Notes: generated from the sequence alone by a model not told the origin. Shown: positions 32,878 through 44,105, numbered from the stretch's first letter. The stretch is DNA of 64,000 nucleotides from Pomphorhynchus laevis (GCA_012934845.2 WNNJ02000462.1:24478-88477), one strand, 5' to 3'. Translations and numbers: made by a program.

Positions 32878-33397
32878 CTATTCAATCTGCCCACAGCTAA
32901 TTATCTTTATTTCTCTAGTAATTTCACCGGATTCAGTTCCACACTTTTCGATCTCTTTTATTACTTTTAATCCTTTTATCACTTGACCGAAAACAACATG
33001 CTTGCCATCTAGATGCGGACATGGTATCATAGTAATAAAAAACTGAGACCCATTTGTGTTCTTGCCACAATTTGCCATCGACAGTAAAAATGGTCGATTG
33101 TGAGTAAGTTGGAAATTTTCATCTTCAAATTCTCCTCCGTAAATGCTGAATCCGCCTGTACCATCTGATTTTTCAAAATCTCCACCTTGGCAAACAAAAC
33201 CAGGAATAACTCTATGAAAATAACTCATATGATATCCAAATCCATGTTCTAAGGTGCAGAGTTGTCGGAAATTTTCTGCCGTTTTTGGAACGATGTTTTT
33301 GAAAAGTTCTATAGCTATTGTACCTACCGGGTTTCCGTCAATTTCAATTACCATGAAAACCAATGGATTTGATGAATTCGTGACTTTTGATAGTTCC
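32878..33397 (-). CDS. Cyclophilin-type peptidyl-prolyl isomerase, last exon
   Basis: A complete cyclophilin domain of about 165 residues. It starts in a 3' splice site: a pyrimidine-rich tract and tgcag lie just before 33,397 on the minus strand, with the exon entering in phase 2. Marks: [28 protein letters not shown] (active-site Arg and Gln), [28 protein letters not shown], and [13 protein letters not shown]. Cyclophilins catalyse cis-trans isomerisation of prolyl bonds. The residue that is Trp121 in human cyclophilin A is His here (PHLDGKH), as in CyP40 and the cyclophilin domain of RanBP2, which lowers cyclosporin binding. NPLVF at the start and CGQIE at the end resemble the C-terminal domain of RanBP2/Nup358. 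So it is either the last exon of such a nucleoporin or a stand-alone cyclophilin. The frame is intact. Upstream exons are not seen. Confidence 0.9.
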
Positions 33398-34660
33398 CTG
33401 CAAGGAAAATAAAAATGAATTAAATTTGATTTTGGTTTAAAAGAAAAATAAGGTCGAAATAAAATAATAAACAAAAAATAGCTATATTCAATTGGTTTCC
33501 AGACATACGCTAACTGTACTCTTGGAATAAAATTAACCTAAAGTATTCGGCGCGTTTTTGCTTTAAAGGACATGGAACTGAAAACCTTCGGTATCTAATA
33601 TTTACAAATCTCTATTCTAGAGAATCTTATATTGGCTAAGTTTAAGGATGTTGAATGTACCGAAGAATGAGCATTAATATATACGCTATAAGACCGGGAA
33701 AGCTCTTAGTCGATCTATGCTATTGCATATCTCCGAGCACTCAAAAGCTTGGCGCTAACGTAGACGAGTTTACTATTTTAGCTACTTCCTTAATTAATTA
33801 AATCTTAGAATCTTCATACTAGCCTGAATGTATTCATGTTCTGAATATCGATACAATTTCAAAGTCAATGCATATTATTTGGTTAAGGTCCAATCGCAGT
33901 TAGCATCTGCAGGGCAAACCAAATATACAAGTTTAAGGATGGATTCGGTGGTTAATTTTTGTACTGTTCTGATAGAACTTTGGGATCAACTTAATATAAA
34001 ATCCTAAATTTCGTTCAACATTTTTTAATTATACATTTTTATACTTAACAAATCATCTTTAAAATAATTTTAAAATTATTTAAAATTAGTATAATTTTTT
34101 ACTAATTTATTTCAAATTCACTACAAATAAATTTGAAAAAATATAAAGGAATTTGGCTCACCATTCATAGTGTCTTGTTTCAACCGCTTTTGTGGTTTGA
34201 AAATACAAAAACTATTTTTTAAATCCTTGAAATGTAATATGACCTACTGTGTTTATTGAAATGATATTGAAATTATTTAATTATTGTAAATTAAATTTAC
34301 AATACCTTACAAATGAGGAATATAATCTATAAAGTGTTAGTTTTATATTACGGTAGACACTGCTATCAAAACTTAAATCGACTTTTTTCAAAATTAATGA
34401 TTAGCTAAATGTAAATATAATTAAAATATATCATATTCACGTTAAAAATTGTTTTGGTTATTATAAATTCTTACAATTACTAACTACTTACAATATACTT
34501 ACACATCGAAATTCGTCTAAATTACAAAGTAAGCTACTCAACTTAGAATAACCAACTTTGAAGGGAGAGATCACACGCATTTTTCAAGTTACCTGATTGA
34601 CTGACTTCTTTATATATCAACTTGAATAGTTTCAATATTCAAACAAATACTTGTTCGAAC
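33398..34660 (-). other. Likely intron or upstream DNA of the cyclophilin gene
   Basis: AT-rich DNA without a repeat or frame I recognise. I looked for a RanBP2-type Ran-binding domain upstream and saw none before LINE C copy 2 begins. Confidence 0.4.
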
Positions 34661-34699
34661 AAGCATATACTTACTTTAAATCAAACAAGATAATTCACA

Positions 34700-37600
34700 T
34701 AATTGCGAAATGGCCAAAAAGAACATTAAAATCAGACAAGTGAAATATAATAATGTGGTCAACGGTACTTTGGAGTTGAAAGACAAGTAGCATGTGACAC
34801 AGTTGGTTGTGAAGTATGAACACATATTACGGTTCCCAAATCAATGGACTTGAGCTCGAAAGGTATGTCAGTTTACTGCGGATTTTGTTCATGTTCCCAA
34901 CGTAAAAATCGATGCACTGTGTCTACTAATACTGATGAAATACTATTTAAACAAATAAAACAATCATCATCTGATAAATTCATGGTCTTGTGAAGACAAT
35001 TTTCAACCATCGACAGCCAACCATGATGCTATCTTGAACACGGTTCTATCGGAATTCCAGGAAGACAATTGCATCAAATCTATAGATACTTTGGATCAAG
35101 AACATTTGGCATATACCTCTACACAAATCTGAAGAAGCGGCAGTACAAATTTGATAAAAAAATAAGGATAATGCAAATCATTCGGTGTCAAATAACATTT
35201 CAAATCAAGATAATTTACATAATGCTAGCGAAATTAAAACTAATATTTTAAGCAGCTACACAGATGACTATGTTACTCATAAACAGAACTCTAATGATCT
35301 CCTTCCTGATAAATCTGTTGATGTTTTAGATAAAAAATAATGGCTGAGATTTACAGACATAGACGAACTGAATCTTCAAATAGTGGGGATTTAAATTATG
35401 AACTGAGAAAGCTTGTAACTTCATGCGATTCAAGTGTTGATGACGAGGGCAATTCCTCAGGCAGAGCAGTAAGAAAAGTAAGGAGTCGGAATTACGACAG
35501 GAGTATGACTGTTATTTTGAGTGGAATTGAAGAGTCGTGTATGATCAATTCCCAAGTAAGAGTTGATGAAGACGTTTCTCGTGTGCGTGCAGTATTTACG
35601 AGACTTCTTAAGGAAGTTGATAAGAATGTAGCTATAAAACTGCAAGTTCGGAGTTCGATTCGTTTTGGGAAGCGTACCACAAAAAAACCTCGCTTATTGA
35701 AGGTCGTATTGAGTTCTGCTAACCACGCTAAGATGTTGCTTCATCGTGGTTACCTCTTAAAATATTCTACTATAAGAATACTGAGAGACATTAATTTTGA
35801 TGAGCGTTTAAAATTGAGGAAGACTCGCGAAGAGCTACAGGGTAGAATAAGCAAAGAAGAGACGATCTATGCATAAGAAATTTTCAAGTAGTTAGGTGGC
35901 GACCATCAGTACACTGGGCCCCGCTTCTCCCAAACTAGAGAATGAGTTTTATTCTGATTCCAATTTTGATGATTTAATTGATTTTTCTGAGGTACATGAT
36001 AAAACTAGCAAAATCTTTACATTATCAGAGACTTCGCTTTATATTGGTTACTCAAACGTTCGAAGCCTTCCATCTCAATTTCCTTTCTTGCTCGACCATA
36101 TTGCTGATAATCATTATGATATATTCTGTATTTCAGAATCTTGGTTACATAGTGGCATCTCTGATAATCTGTTTAATGTTGTAGGTTATAAGTTAATAAG
36201 AGCGGGTCGCTTTCCTGGTATGTGAGGTGGAGGAGTTGTAGCATTCGTTCGACACGATCTCTCAACATCAAATATATCAAATCTTTGCGACTCTGAGTGG
36301 TCATATGAGTGTCTATCTTTTACTGTTAATCATCAATTGTTAAAATTAAATGTTTGTGTTGTTTATAGATCTCCATCTTTCACTTTGATAACAGATCGGC
36401 TTAAGGATTATTTATCTAATTTTTGTTTATCCCAACGATTTGTCCTTTTAGGTGACTTCAACCTTCCGAATGTAGATTGGAATATGAATGGGTATCAACC
36501 CTGCTCAGGCGTATCAAAACAATTTCGTGATTTATTACTTGCTGACCTACTTTTAGTTCAACATTGTGGAGAACTAACTCATGTCAACGGTGCTACAATA
36601 GATCTTGTGTTTACATGTGTACTGGAGATATCGACAGTATTGCGTATTATCCTCCTCTTGGTAACAGTGATCACTGTGTTGTTAAATTAGTGTCCAAGAT
36701 CGTTTGGACTCGGGTGGATACCCAGCATCTTTTAGCTAATTTCTATAGCATTTTTTATCGTAGTTATAGGGCTACTACTGTTTCAGATCTGCTGACCATT
36801 CTTTATAACGTTTTCTTACATTTGTCAGATAAGTTCTCTCCGAAACGGAGAACTTTCATTAATTCCACTCGCCCTCAGTGGTTTGATCATGAACTTCGTG
36901 CAATGTTGAAACTGCCCAATGCCCTGTGGGCTATAACTCAAACCCACCCTGAAAACTTAGATAGGTATCTGTACGTGTGCAACCTCTGCAATAGATTGAA
37001 AATACATAAGCGAATAGCATGTGAAGATGGTTTTGCAAATTGCATCGGGAATCAACCAAAGTGTTTTTGGTCATATGTGAAAGGTTAAAGGATACTTCCC
37101 ACTAATATAGCATTCATTACTTCAAGTGAATATGTTTATTCTACTTAGTATGTAATTGCTGAATGCCTAGCGGACTCTCCATCGACTATTGTTTCGGATA
37201 TTTACTCTTTAAAATGGTATCCCATTCACAATATTACTCAGAATCTCGTTAAGCCAATCAGTGCATCTGAATTATTGCACCTAATCACTAGCCTTGACCG
37301 ATTTGGCTCTCCTGGTTCAGATGATATTTCACCTTATCGAATTAATGCGGTTGGATCTGCCGTAAGTAGTGTTTTAGCTCATATATTTTCATTTAGCCTG
37401 ATCAATTCGTGGATTCCTGCAATATGGAAGTCTTATATTGTTGTGCCAATCCTTAAAAAACAGCCGGTGACTTCTTGTTTAGATTTTCGCCTTATCAGTT
37501 TGACCAGTGTTCTCTCTAAATTACTAGAACGAATTATTGTCCAAAATGCTACTCGAGCATATAAACTTTAACAGCATTCTTACTGATTCTCAACACGGAT

Positions 37601-38199
37601 TTAGACAAGCCGTTCATGTCTATCTAACTTGCTTACCGCGAGAGAGAGTTTGATGGAAGCACTAAGCTCAGGACTTTGTCTCGACGTCGTATTTCTAGAT
37701 TTTTGAAAGCCGTTGATCCGATCCCATATAAAGGTATTGTGTCACTCTTAATTCACTACGGCGTCCCTCGTGTAATCTGATCTTGGATTGAAAATTTTCT
37801 TTCATTGCGTACGTTTAAGGTAAGAGTTGCTGAGTCTTTATCCGCAGAAAGAAGTATGTCGACAGGTGTTCCTCAGGGTTTTGCACAAAGGTCCCCTATT
37901 ATTCATCACGTTCCTTGACGATTTACTCTTACGTATTGAGAACACTCACTTGGCATTCGCTGATGATCTTAAAATTTGGACTGCTATACGAGATCTTAAT
38001 GACTGTAAATCTTTACGGGCCGACTTGGATCGAGTTCATGATTGGTGCCGCTATACTGGATTACATCTTAACGTTGATAAGTGTATACTTATAAGGATGG
38101 GTAAAAAATCCAGTAATTTTAAATATCATATCGGTGATGTTCTTCTCACTAAAGTATCACATCATTGGGATTTAGGAATTATCGTGCAGGCATCATTAA
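34700..38199 (+). mobile_element. LINE C copy 2 (CR1-like), ORF1 and ORF2, 3'-truncated
   Basis: ORF1 begins at ATG 34,710 (MAKKNIKIRQVKYNN). Its PHD-like zinc finger (VACDTVGCEV, MSVYCGFCSC) lies in a shifted frame. Frame 35,340-35,876 carries the RRM-like domain: MTVILSGIEES, IRFGKRTTKKPRLLKVVL, ILRDINFDERLK. ORF2 follows about 20 bp later. Endonuclease: YIGYSNVRSLPSQFPFL, ISESWLHSGI, VVYRSP, FVLLGDFNLPNVDW, ATIDLVF, GNSDHCVVK. RT: SYIVVPILKK, TSCLDFRLISLTSVLSK, VPQG, THLAFADDLKIW (FADD for YADD), HWDLGIIVQASLK. There are several frameshifts and stops. It ends at a 19-bp palindrome at 38,181. Confidence 0.9.
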
Positions 38200-38222
38200 A
38201 AACTTAATGATGCCTGCACGAT
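38181..38222. repeat. Perfect 19-bp palindrome at the LINE C end
   Basis: Arms 38,181-38,199 and 38,204-38,222 are exact reverse complements with a 4-nt loop (aaac). The left arm is LINE C coding DNA, the right arm is its mirror. This looks like a fold-back copying event at the truncation point. Confidence 0.85.
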
Positions 38223-38544
38223 CAGGTAACAGAACGAATCTAAAATAGTCAGCATGACAGATTTGCAATTAAATAATTTTGTTGGTTTGATTTAATTAAA
38301 ACGCCACACCCGTCAAATGCAAAGTGAATTTATTTTTAATATTTCAACAGAACAAATCTGTCATCATCAGGAATATTTAATTGTAGTTAGTGGCTTTATT
38401 TTCAGTAAGTTTCACTCAATAATTATTAATAATTAATAATTACGATGTATAAAGCCAAAACTTGTCCTCAAATATTTTATTATGATCAAACATCTTAACT
38501 TGTATATGTCCCATTTAATAATTCAAATATTAAAAAAAATCTTG
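38223..38544. repeat. Spacer with a 12-bp inverted repeat
   Basis: atgacagatttg (about 38,253) and caaatctgtcat (about 38,347) face each other across about 80 bp; this could be a MITE remnant. No gene. Confidence 0.4.
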
Positions 38545-38782
38545 TTATAAATTAAATCAGCTAACTGAGTCTACGTATTTAATATAATTATAAAATAAAC
38601 AAAACATAATAATGCTAAATCAAAATTTAATAATTAAATAATAAAATTAATAATTGTTTTTAGATTTTCTATAATTTAAATCAAGTTAAAAAATAAAAAT
38701 AAAAAATAAAATTTAAAATAAACGTCATTTTTATGAATTGACTAATAAATAACAGACGTTGTATCAGAATAAGAATTAGAGG

Positions 38783-38882
38783 TCATCAGAAGGAACTGCT
38801 ATGCTATCAGGTTTCGGCCCCTAACTCCTCTACCCAACATAGCAGCGGGGCCAAATACATGCTAATGATGTATTTCCTCTGA
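38783..38882 (-). ncRNA. PLE 3' structured RNA motif (best copy)
   Basis: Complementary segments, given as plus-strand positions: 38,816-38,821 (ggcccc) with 38,847-38,852 (ggggcc); 38,796-38,803 (ctgctatg) with 38,838-38,845 (catagcag); these two helices interleave, i.e. form a pseudoknot. 38,853-38,860 (aaatacat) pairs with 38,868-38,875 (atgtattt) as a hairpin. 38,783-38,793 (tcatcagaagg) pairs with the cctctga part at 38,876-38,882 as a closing stem. The same arrangement appears at 50,590-50,695 and 51,600-51,712. The position is just 3' of the PLE stop. The fold is my manual pairing; function is unknown (ribozyme, RT recognition or processing signal are options). Confidence 0.65.
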
Positions 38883-40832
38883 AATAACTATCTAGTATCT
38901 TATTCTAATGCAAAGTATATTATTTATTATCCATCCATAAAAATTTGCCACTTAAGAGTTTAAATTTATTCTTTACATTATTGTGTTGATTTATATATTT
39001 TACTATTTTCTGCTTGATGTTATTTTTATAGTAACCTAGTTTAAAATATGTATCTATTAAATTATTTAAATGATTTTGAAGAAAGTCAATATCATTACAT
39101 ATTGTTGCAATTCTTAAAATTTCATTATTTAATGTATTATATTTTATATTATATGGTATGCATGAATGCTCATGCAAGAATATGTTTCTTGTAAATTTAA
39201 ATATGTCATCTTTACGATATAAATTAATAGTAGTTTTAGTTAATGTTAATTTAATGTTCATATCTAGATATACACCTTCTTTATAATCAATATTGGTTTT
39301 GTTAAGAATAAGGCTTTCTGGATTAATTTGTTCACTAATTGAATGAAAATAATTAGAATTAAATACACATATATCATCAATGTATCGAAACATATATTTC
39401 ATATATTTATATTGTTTAGATTTAGTTTTTACACAGTTATGAACAAATTCATATTCTATAAAGCTTAAAAACAAGTCAGCTATAATTGGGCTACTATTAC
39501 CACCCATTGGAACACCTTTTACTTGTCTAAATAAAGATGTCCCTACTTTTAAATAATTTTGATTTATCAAAATATTTTAGGATTCTATTAATTCAATTTT
39601 ATCCATATATTTATATTTACTTGATGGTTTAATTTTTGTTAGATAGGCGTTATAATTATTATAACATATATATGTATATCTTTTTCCGAATATAAGGTTA
39701 ATTAATTTTACCAACGCTTCTTTAATATCTACTAAATCTAGATTTGTATAAAGAGTACTAAAATCGTATGTATTTATATTTTGAAAATTTATTCCTTTTG
39801 TCTGTTCTAAAAATTCTTTTGTAGAATTAATACTGAAATAGTGTTTTATACCAGTATTAATTTCGATTACCTTGCAATATTTTTTAAAGTGTGCTTTAAT
39901 TATTTTAAGTATTTTATTCATATAGACAGAAAGTGGTTTAAATGTACATTTAAACGCACTACATATGAACCTAGGTTTTATTGGATTTTTATGTAATTTC
40001 GGATTCCAATATAATATAGGAATAGATTTATTATCTAATTAAACCTTTATACCCTTTTTATCCATTATAGAACAGTGACTTGTAATAATTGTTTCTAAAC
40101 TCAACTCACTACGTTCATATGTTGGATTTACATTTAAATCATTAGAATTAACCTCTTTCATTAGTATATCATAATAAAGCTTTTTGCATATGAAGACAAA
40201 GTTATTACTAGCTTTATCAATAGTTGTTATTATATAGTTATCCTTTAATTTAGTAAGTTCTTTATACATATCTTTATTAATTTTATCTTTCCTTTTATAA
40301 TTGTTTGTTATTTTCATTTTATTTTTAATTTTATCAAATATATAATCTTTCCAAATTTTTATCTTAGATATATTCGAGCTTTCACTATTAATCAGCTTAC
40401 TAAAGTAATCATTTAAGTTATAATATAACGAATTGTAAATTGTATTTTTGTCGTTGTTATTATTTAATCTATATTTATACCCTTTTGATAGCAGCTTTCT
40501 TAATTCACAATTTTCAATTAATTCTAGATTATGGGTACATATATGTTCATTTATTTTATCAAAACTAAGACTTTTACAATTGCATTATGTTTCCATTATG
40601 TTTCTAATATTATCGTTGCATATTGATTTTAATTCTTTATTATAATCACAATTTTTTCGTCCTAATGGCGGTAACAACTTATACCTTATTTTAGGAATAT
40701 ATTTACTTAAATCTGATCCTATTATTTCTTTACTTTTAGAATTATTTAAAAGTCCGGCTATATTTATGTTATCTATACATTTATTAATGAAGTTTATGGT
40801 TACTGTATATTTTCTATTGTTATTATTTACAT

Positions 40833-40844
40833 TTATTGTACGAT
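40833..40844. repeat. Target-site duplication of LINE E, left copy
   Basis: ttattgtacgat occurs here and again at 43,020-43,031, directly bounding LINE E. In PLE copy 1 the same site occurs once (near 26,575), so the empty site is known. Confidence 0.95.
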
Positions 40845-43019
40845 AAATGCAGAATTATCCATTAAAATAGCAGAATTATCCATTAAAATAGCATCTAATA
40901 AGATCAGTTCACTGAATGCTGAAGCGTTAATGGCAAGTAGATTAATACCGCTCGATAAAAATCCAGGAGTTAGGCCAATTGGCATAGGTGAAGTTAGCCG
41001 TAGAATAATTTCAAAGACTATCCTTACTGTAATTTCGACCGATTTACAGAAAGTGGCTGGAAGTGTACAATTATGTGCTGGTCAGCGTTGTGGTGCTGAG
41101 GCTGCAGTACACTCAATAAGGGAATTATTTGAACAAAATGATGATTATGGTATACTTCAGATTGACGCAACGAATGCCTTTAATCTAGTCAACCGACAGC
41201 TTGCGTTGAAAAACATTAAATTTACATGCCCGTCTTTATATACTGCACTTACGAACTGCTATCAAAATTCCCCACTATTATGTATTAAGGACGAGGCAAT
41301 AAATTCGAGAGAAGGTTTTACACAAGGTGATCCGCTCGCAATGGCGGCATTTGCAGCGGCTTCAATTCCGTTAATCAATGAACTTCAAAAATGTTCGAAT
41401 AATGTCGTACATAGATGGTATGCCGACGACGCATGCTGTGTAGGGCCAGTTGATCAATTACATAAAGTTTGGCAAAGACTTAATCAGATAGGAGAAAAAT
41501 ATGGTTTTCATATAAACGAAACAAAATGCAAATTATTGGTTCATCCCAACGACGGAGAAACTACGAAGATTTTGTTTAACAACACTAAAATAGAAATAAC
41601 CTTCCAAGGAATCGTCGCACTTGGATCGCCTTGTGGGGCTGACGAGTTCATTGAAAATATTGTAAAATCAAAGATTGTAACCTGGCTTAAAATGGTAGAA
41701 AATTTATCAGAAATTGCAGATATTGATGCCCAGGTGGCATACTTTGTTTTAAGATGTGCACTGCAACATAAGTGGACATACCTTATGCGCACATGTCCAA
41801 CTAAACCTATTTGGTATAAGCCGTTGAAAGACTTGATTACAAATAAATTGATTCCAAAGATTATAGGTCAAAACGATGAAAACAATGAGCTGGAACGGAT
41901 TTATATGATGCCGACGAAATATGGTGGTTTGGGGATTTTAAACCCGATGGAGGTTGCCAAACAAGAATATGTTCGATCCCGAAAAATGTGCATGCCACTG
42001 TTACTAGAAGAAGTGGGAGATCAGCTTATAACCTCTCAAAATCAAGCAGCAAAGTTGATTAAACAAGAAAAGATGGTCATTGCATCATTAGAAAGTGAAG
42101 CCATTCGCATGGAATTAAGATTAGATCTACAAAATTCAATAAAGTTTGCTTCGGACAAGGGAGCATCTTCGTGGCTATGTACCAAACCAACCCGAATGAG
42201 ACATACGAGGCTAAATTCACAAGAGTTCCAAGACGCAATATGCGCAAGATACAATCTAAAAGCAAGCGAAACATCACTAAAATGTGCTTGTGGTTCTTAC
42301 TTTACAACTTCTCATGCATTGTCATGTCATACTGGTGCCATGACTATTATCAGACATAACTTAGTGAGAGACATTGTAGCTAAGGAACTTGTAGGGGTAT
42401 GCTGTGACGTGCAAATTGAGCCATGTTTACGATCTATACCAAACAACTACGTATTTAATAAGCCAACAACCTGCTCTGATGATCAAGCGCGGTCTGATAT
42501 AGCTTGTAGAGGAATTTTCGGAGGAAATATGGTGCGATCCTTTTTGGACATATGCATTTACAGCTCTTTGGCACCTACATACTCTTGCAAAACTCCTCTC
42601 GAATGCCATATATACCATCAACAGCGGAAATATGCAAAGTACGGTGAACGAATTGCAGATATAGAAAGAGGTACTTTCTTTCCTCTTATATTTTCTACGT
42701 CAGGTGGTATTGGACCTGAGACAGATAAAATACTAAAATGGATAGCAGCCAAATCTGCTGATCGTAATAAGCTTGCATACAGCGAATGTATTTCTAGGCT
42801 AAAATCAAAAATCAGTGTCGCCATTGCAGTTAGTGCATCGGTTTGTATACGTGCTACAAGGCTTAGAATAAACGAACAAGCACAGTATTATCAAACATAG
42901 TAAAAGATGGGCAAGCGTCTAAGATTTACATCAATGACTGATCAAAAAGCAAACAAATTTAAGGATATTATGTGTATTTGTTGTTTATTTTTATAATAAA
43001 AACTGGTATTAAAAAAAAA
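40845..43019 (+). mobile_element. LINE E, 5'-truncated RLE-type LINE, young insertion
   Basis: A 2,175-bp insertion in PLE copy 2, with an A-rich 3' tail and a 12-bp target-site duplication. The coding frame is open from the 5' edge to 42,900 without any stop or shift. The 5' edge has a 21-bp tandem duplication (40,851-40,892; agaattatccattaaaatag type), still in frame. It is related to LINE G (57.5-60.9 kb) and more distantly to LINE D. Confidence 0.95.
40846..42900 (+). CDS. Reverse transcriptase with zinc knuckle and RLE-like domain (LINE E)
   Basis: The open frame is 684 codons; the first Met is at 40,930, but homologous residues extend upstream (SIKIASNKISSLNAEALM), so the original start was lost by 5' truncation. 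RT: LIPLDKNPGVRPIGIGEV, LQIDATNAFNLVNRQLAL (motif A), EGFTQGDPLAMAAFA (motif B), VHRWYADDACCV (motif C), LGSPCGADEF. Then follow GASSWLCTKP and the knuckle CACGSYFTTSHALSCHTGA, RHNLVRDIV, RSDIACRGIF, SFLDICIY and QRKYAKYGERI. The order RT, Cys-Cys-His-Cys knuckle, RHN, (P/S)D-x16-D, K-x2-KY matches the nuclease end of R2-type LINEs. Predicted role: nick the target and copy the element RNA there. All catalytic residues I can recognise are present. Confidence 0.85.
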   Translation, partial: NAELSIKIAELSIKIASNKISSLNAEALMASRLIPLDKNPGVRPIGIGEVSRRIISKTILTVISTDLQKVAGSVQLCAGQRCGAEAAVHSIRELFEQNDDYGILQIDATNAFNLVNRQLALKNIKFTCPSLYTALTNCYQNSPLLCIKDEAINSREGFTQGDPLAMAAFAAASIPLINELQKCSNNVVHRWYADDACCVGPVDQLHKVWQRLNQIGEKYGFHINETKCKLLVHPNDGETTKILFNNTKIEITFQGIVALGSPCGADEFIENIVKSKIVTWLKMVENLSEIADIDAQVAYFVLRCALQHKWTYLMRTCPTKPIWYKPLKDLITNKLIPKIIGQNDENNELERIYMMPTKYGGLGILNPMEVAKQEYVRSRKMCMPLLLEEVGDQLITSQNQAAKLIKQEKMVIASLESEAIRMELRLDLQNSIKFASDKGASSWLCTKPTRMRHTRLNSQEFQDAICARYNLKASETSLKCACGSYFTTSHALSCHTGAMTIIRHNLVRDIVAKELVGVCCDVQIEPCLRSIPNNYVFNKPTTCSDDQARSDIACRGIFGGNMVRSFLDICIYSSLAPTYSCKTPLECHIYHQQRKYAKYGERIADIERGTFFPLIFSTSGGIGPETDKILKWIAAKSADRNKLAYSECISRLKSKISVAIAVSASVCIRATRLRINEQAQYYQT

Positions 43020-43031
43020 TTATTGTACGAT
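43020..43031. repeat. Target-site duplication of LINE E, right copy
   Basis: ttattgtacgat, identical to 40,833-40,844, directly after the A tail of LINE E. Confidence 0.95.
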
Positions 43032-44105
43032 TATAGTATTTTGTATTACAATAACTGTCTATTATACAACTTATCATATCATAGTCGTTAATTAATTTTT
43101 GATTTATTGAACATATGATATCTTTAGAAATACTTCTTATATTTACATAAAGATCTTTTAACTTATTATCACTTAAAAGTTGTTTTAATATTTCTAATTG
43201 TTCATTTATATACATATCTTTTTTAATATTTTTAACTCTATTTTTCCTATTCCTTTTATCACCATGACTTCTTGGTTTGCGTTTAACCGGATTATTATAA
43301 TATAGTTGTTTATTATGTATTATACTACTTCTGCCAATTCCTTGTACCACGTCATTCAATCCTAATGGGTACATGGAATTAAGCGTTTTAATCCAAAAAT
43401 CTTCTTTTTCTAATAGTTTTTGATTTAATATTGAAATGTTTTCTTCGATAATATGTTCTAAAATAAATAATTTACAGTTTTTAATATCATGTCCTATTAA
43501 TCTCATATGTTTATGAAATACAGTTTGACTATTATGCTGTATATTATATATGTGTTGCCTAAACCTAGTTTTTAACATTTGATATGTTATTCCTATATAT
43601 TGCAATCCACATGTGCATTGTATTAGATACACTACACCTGCGGTATTGCAGTTACAATTATTATTAATATTTAATGAAAAACATTTGTTTGTCGTATTAC
43701 TTACGATACAATTATTATTTATAACATCACAAACTATACAATTTTTTTCTGTTACATTTAAAAGATCTAAAATTGAAATCATTAGTACTTACGTATTTTT
43801 CCAATATTGTTGAGTACATGTAACTTTTAAGTCATAATTTTTAACGTTGCTTTTTCGGTGTCGCCACCTAGTTTAGTTGACTCAGACTAAACTTACAACG
43901 GGCCATCCAGCAGCATCTGACAGGGGGCTGCCCTGCTTAAGGCGGTTGCAGGCTGGAACAAGATCTATAAAGATCTACCACCTTCACTCCACGCGCTACG
44001 CGACCTAGCTATTGGCCATTACCTGGTCTCTTAAACGTGATCACTTGAAGCAGTTTACATTTTAAAGTGTAAACACCTTGGGATGCAAACTTCTCCCTTT
44101 TTTAA

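Larger units (their letters stand above)
38545..44105 (-). mobile_element. Penelope-like element copy 2, permuted, split by LINE E
   Basis: Read on the minus strand: 5' leader (44,100-43,830); GIY-YIG and linker (frame 43,782-43,009, with GVVYLIQCTCGLQYIGITY, LKTRFRQH, HKHMRLIGHD, LEKEDFWIKTL); then LINE E (43,019-40,845). The linker resumes at 40,844; RT follows in frames 40,317-40,039, 39,921-39,577 and 39,570-38,920 (DFSTLYTNL, KGVPMGGNSSPIIADL, FRYIDDICVFN), ending GKFLWMDNK. Then come the 3' motif (38,783-38,882) and end repeat cagctaactgagtctacg (38,560). Structurally the most complete PLE here. Broken, with interruptions largely shared with copy 1. Confidence 0.9.

Noticed and set aside
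38783-38882. Hammerhead ribozyme in the PLE 3' motif, since ctgatga and gaaac both occur
   Set aside because: Tried in all three topologies. The bases next to ctgatga and gaaa do not pair as stem I or II require; the pseudoknot pairing explains the conservation better.
38783-38882. HDV-like ribozyme
   Set aside because: Two interleaved helices fit loosely, but there is no convincing P3 hairpin or catalytic-C junction.
25520-44105. Altered genetic code, suggested by shared in-frame stops in both PLE copies
   Set aside because: LINE E, LINE B copy 3 and the cyclophilin exon are open under the standard code and end at normal stops; LINE G has all three stop types. Shared descent explains the PLE pattern.
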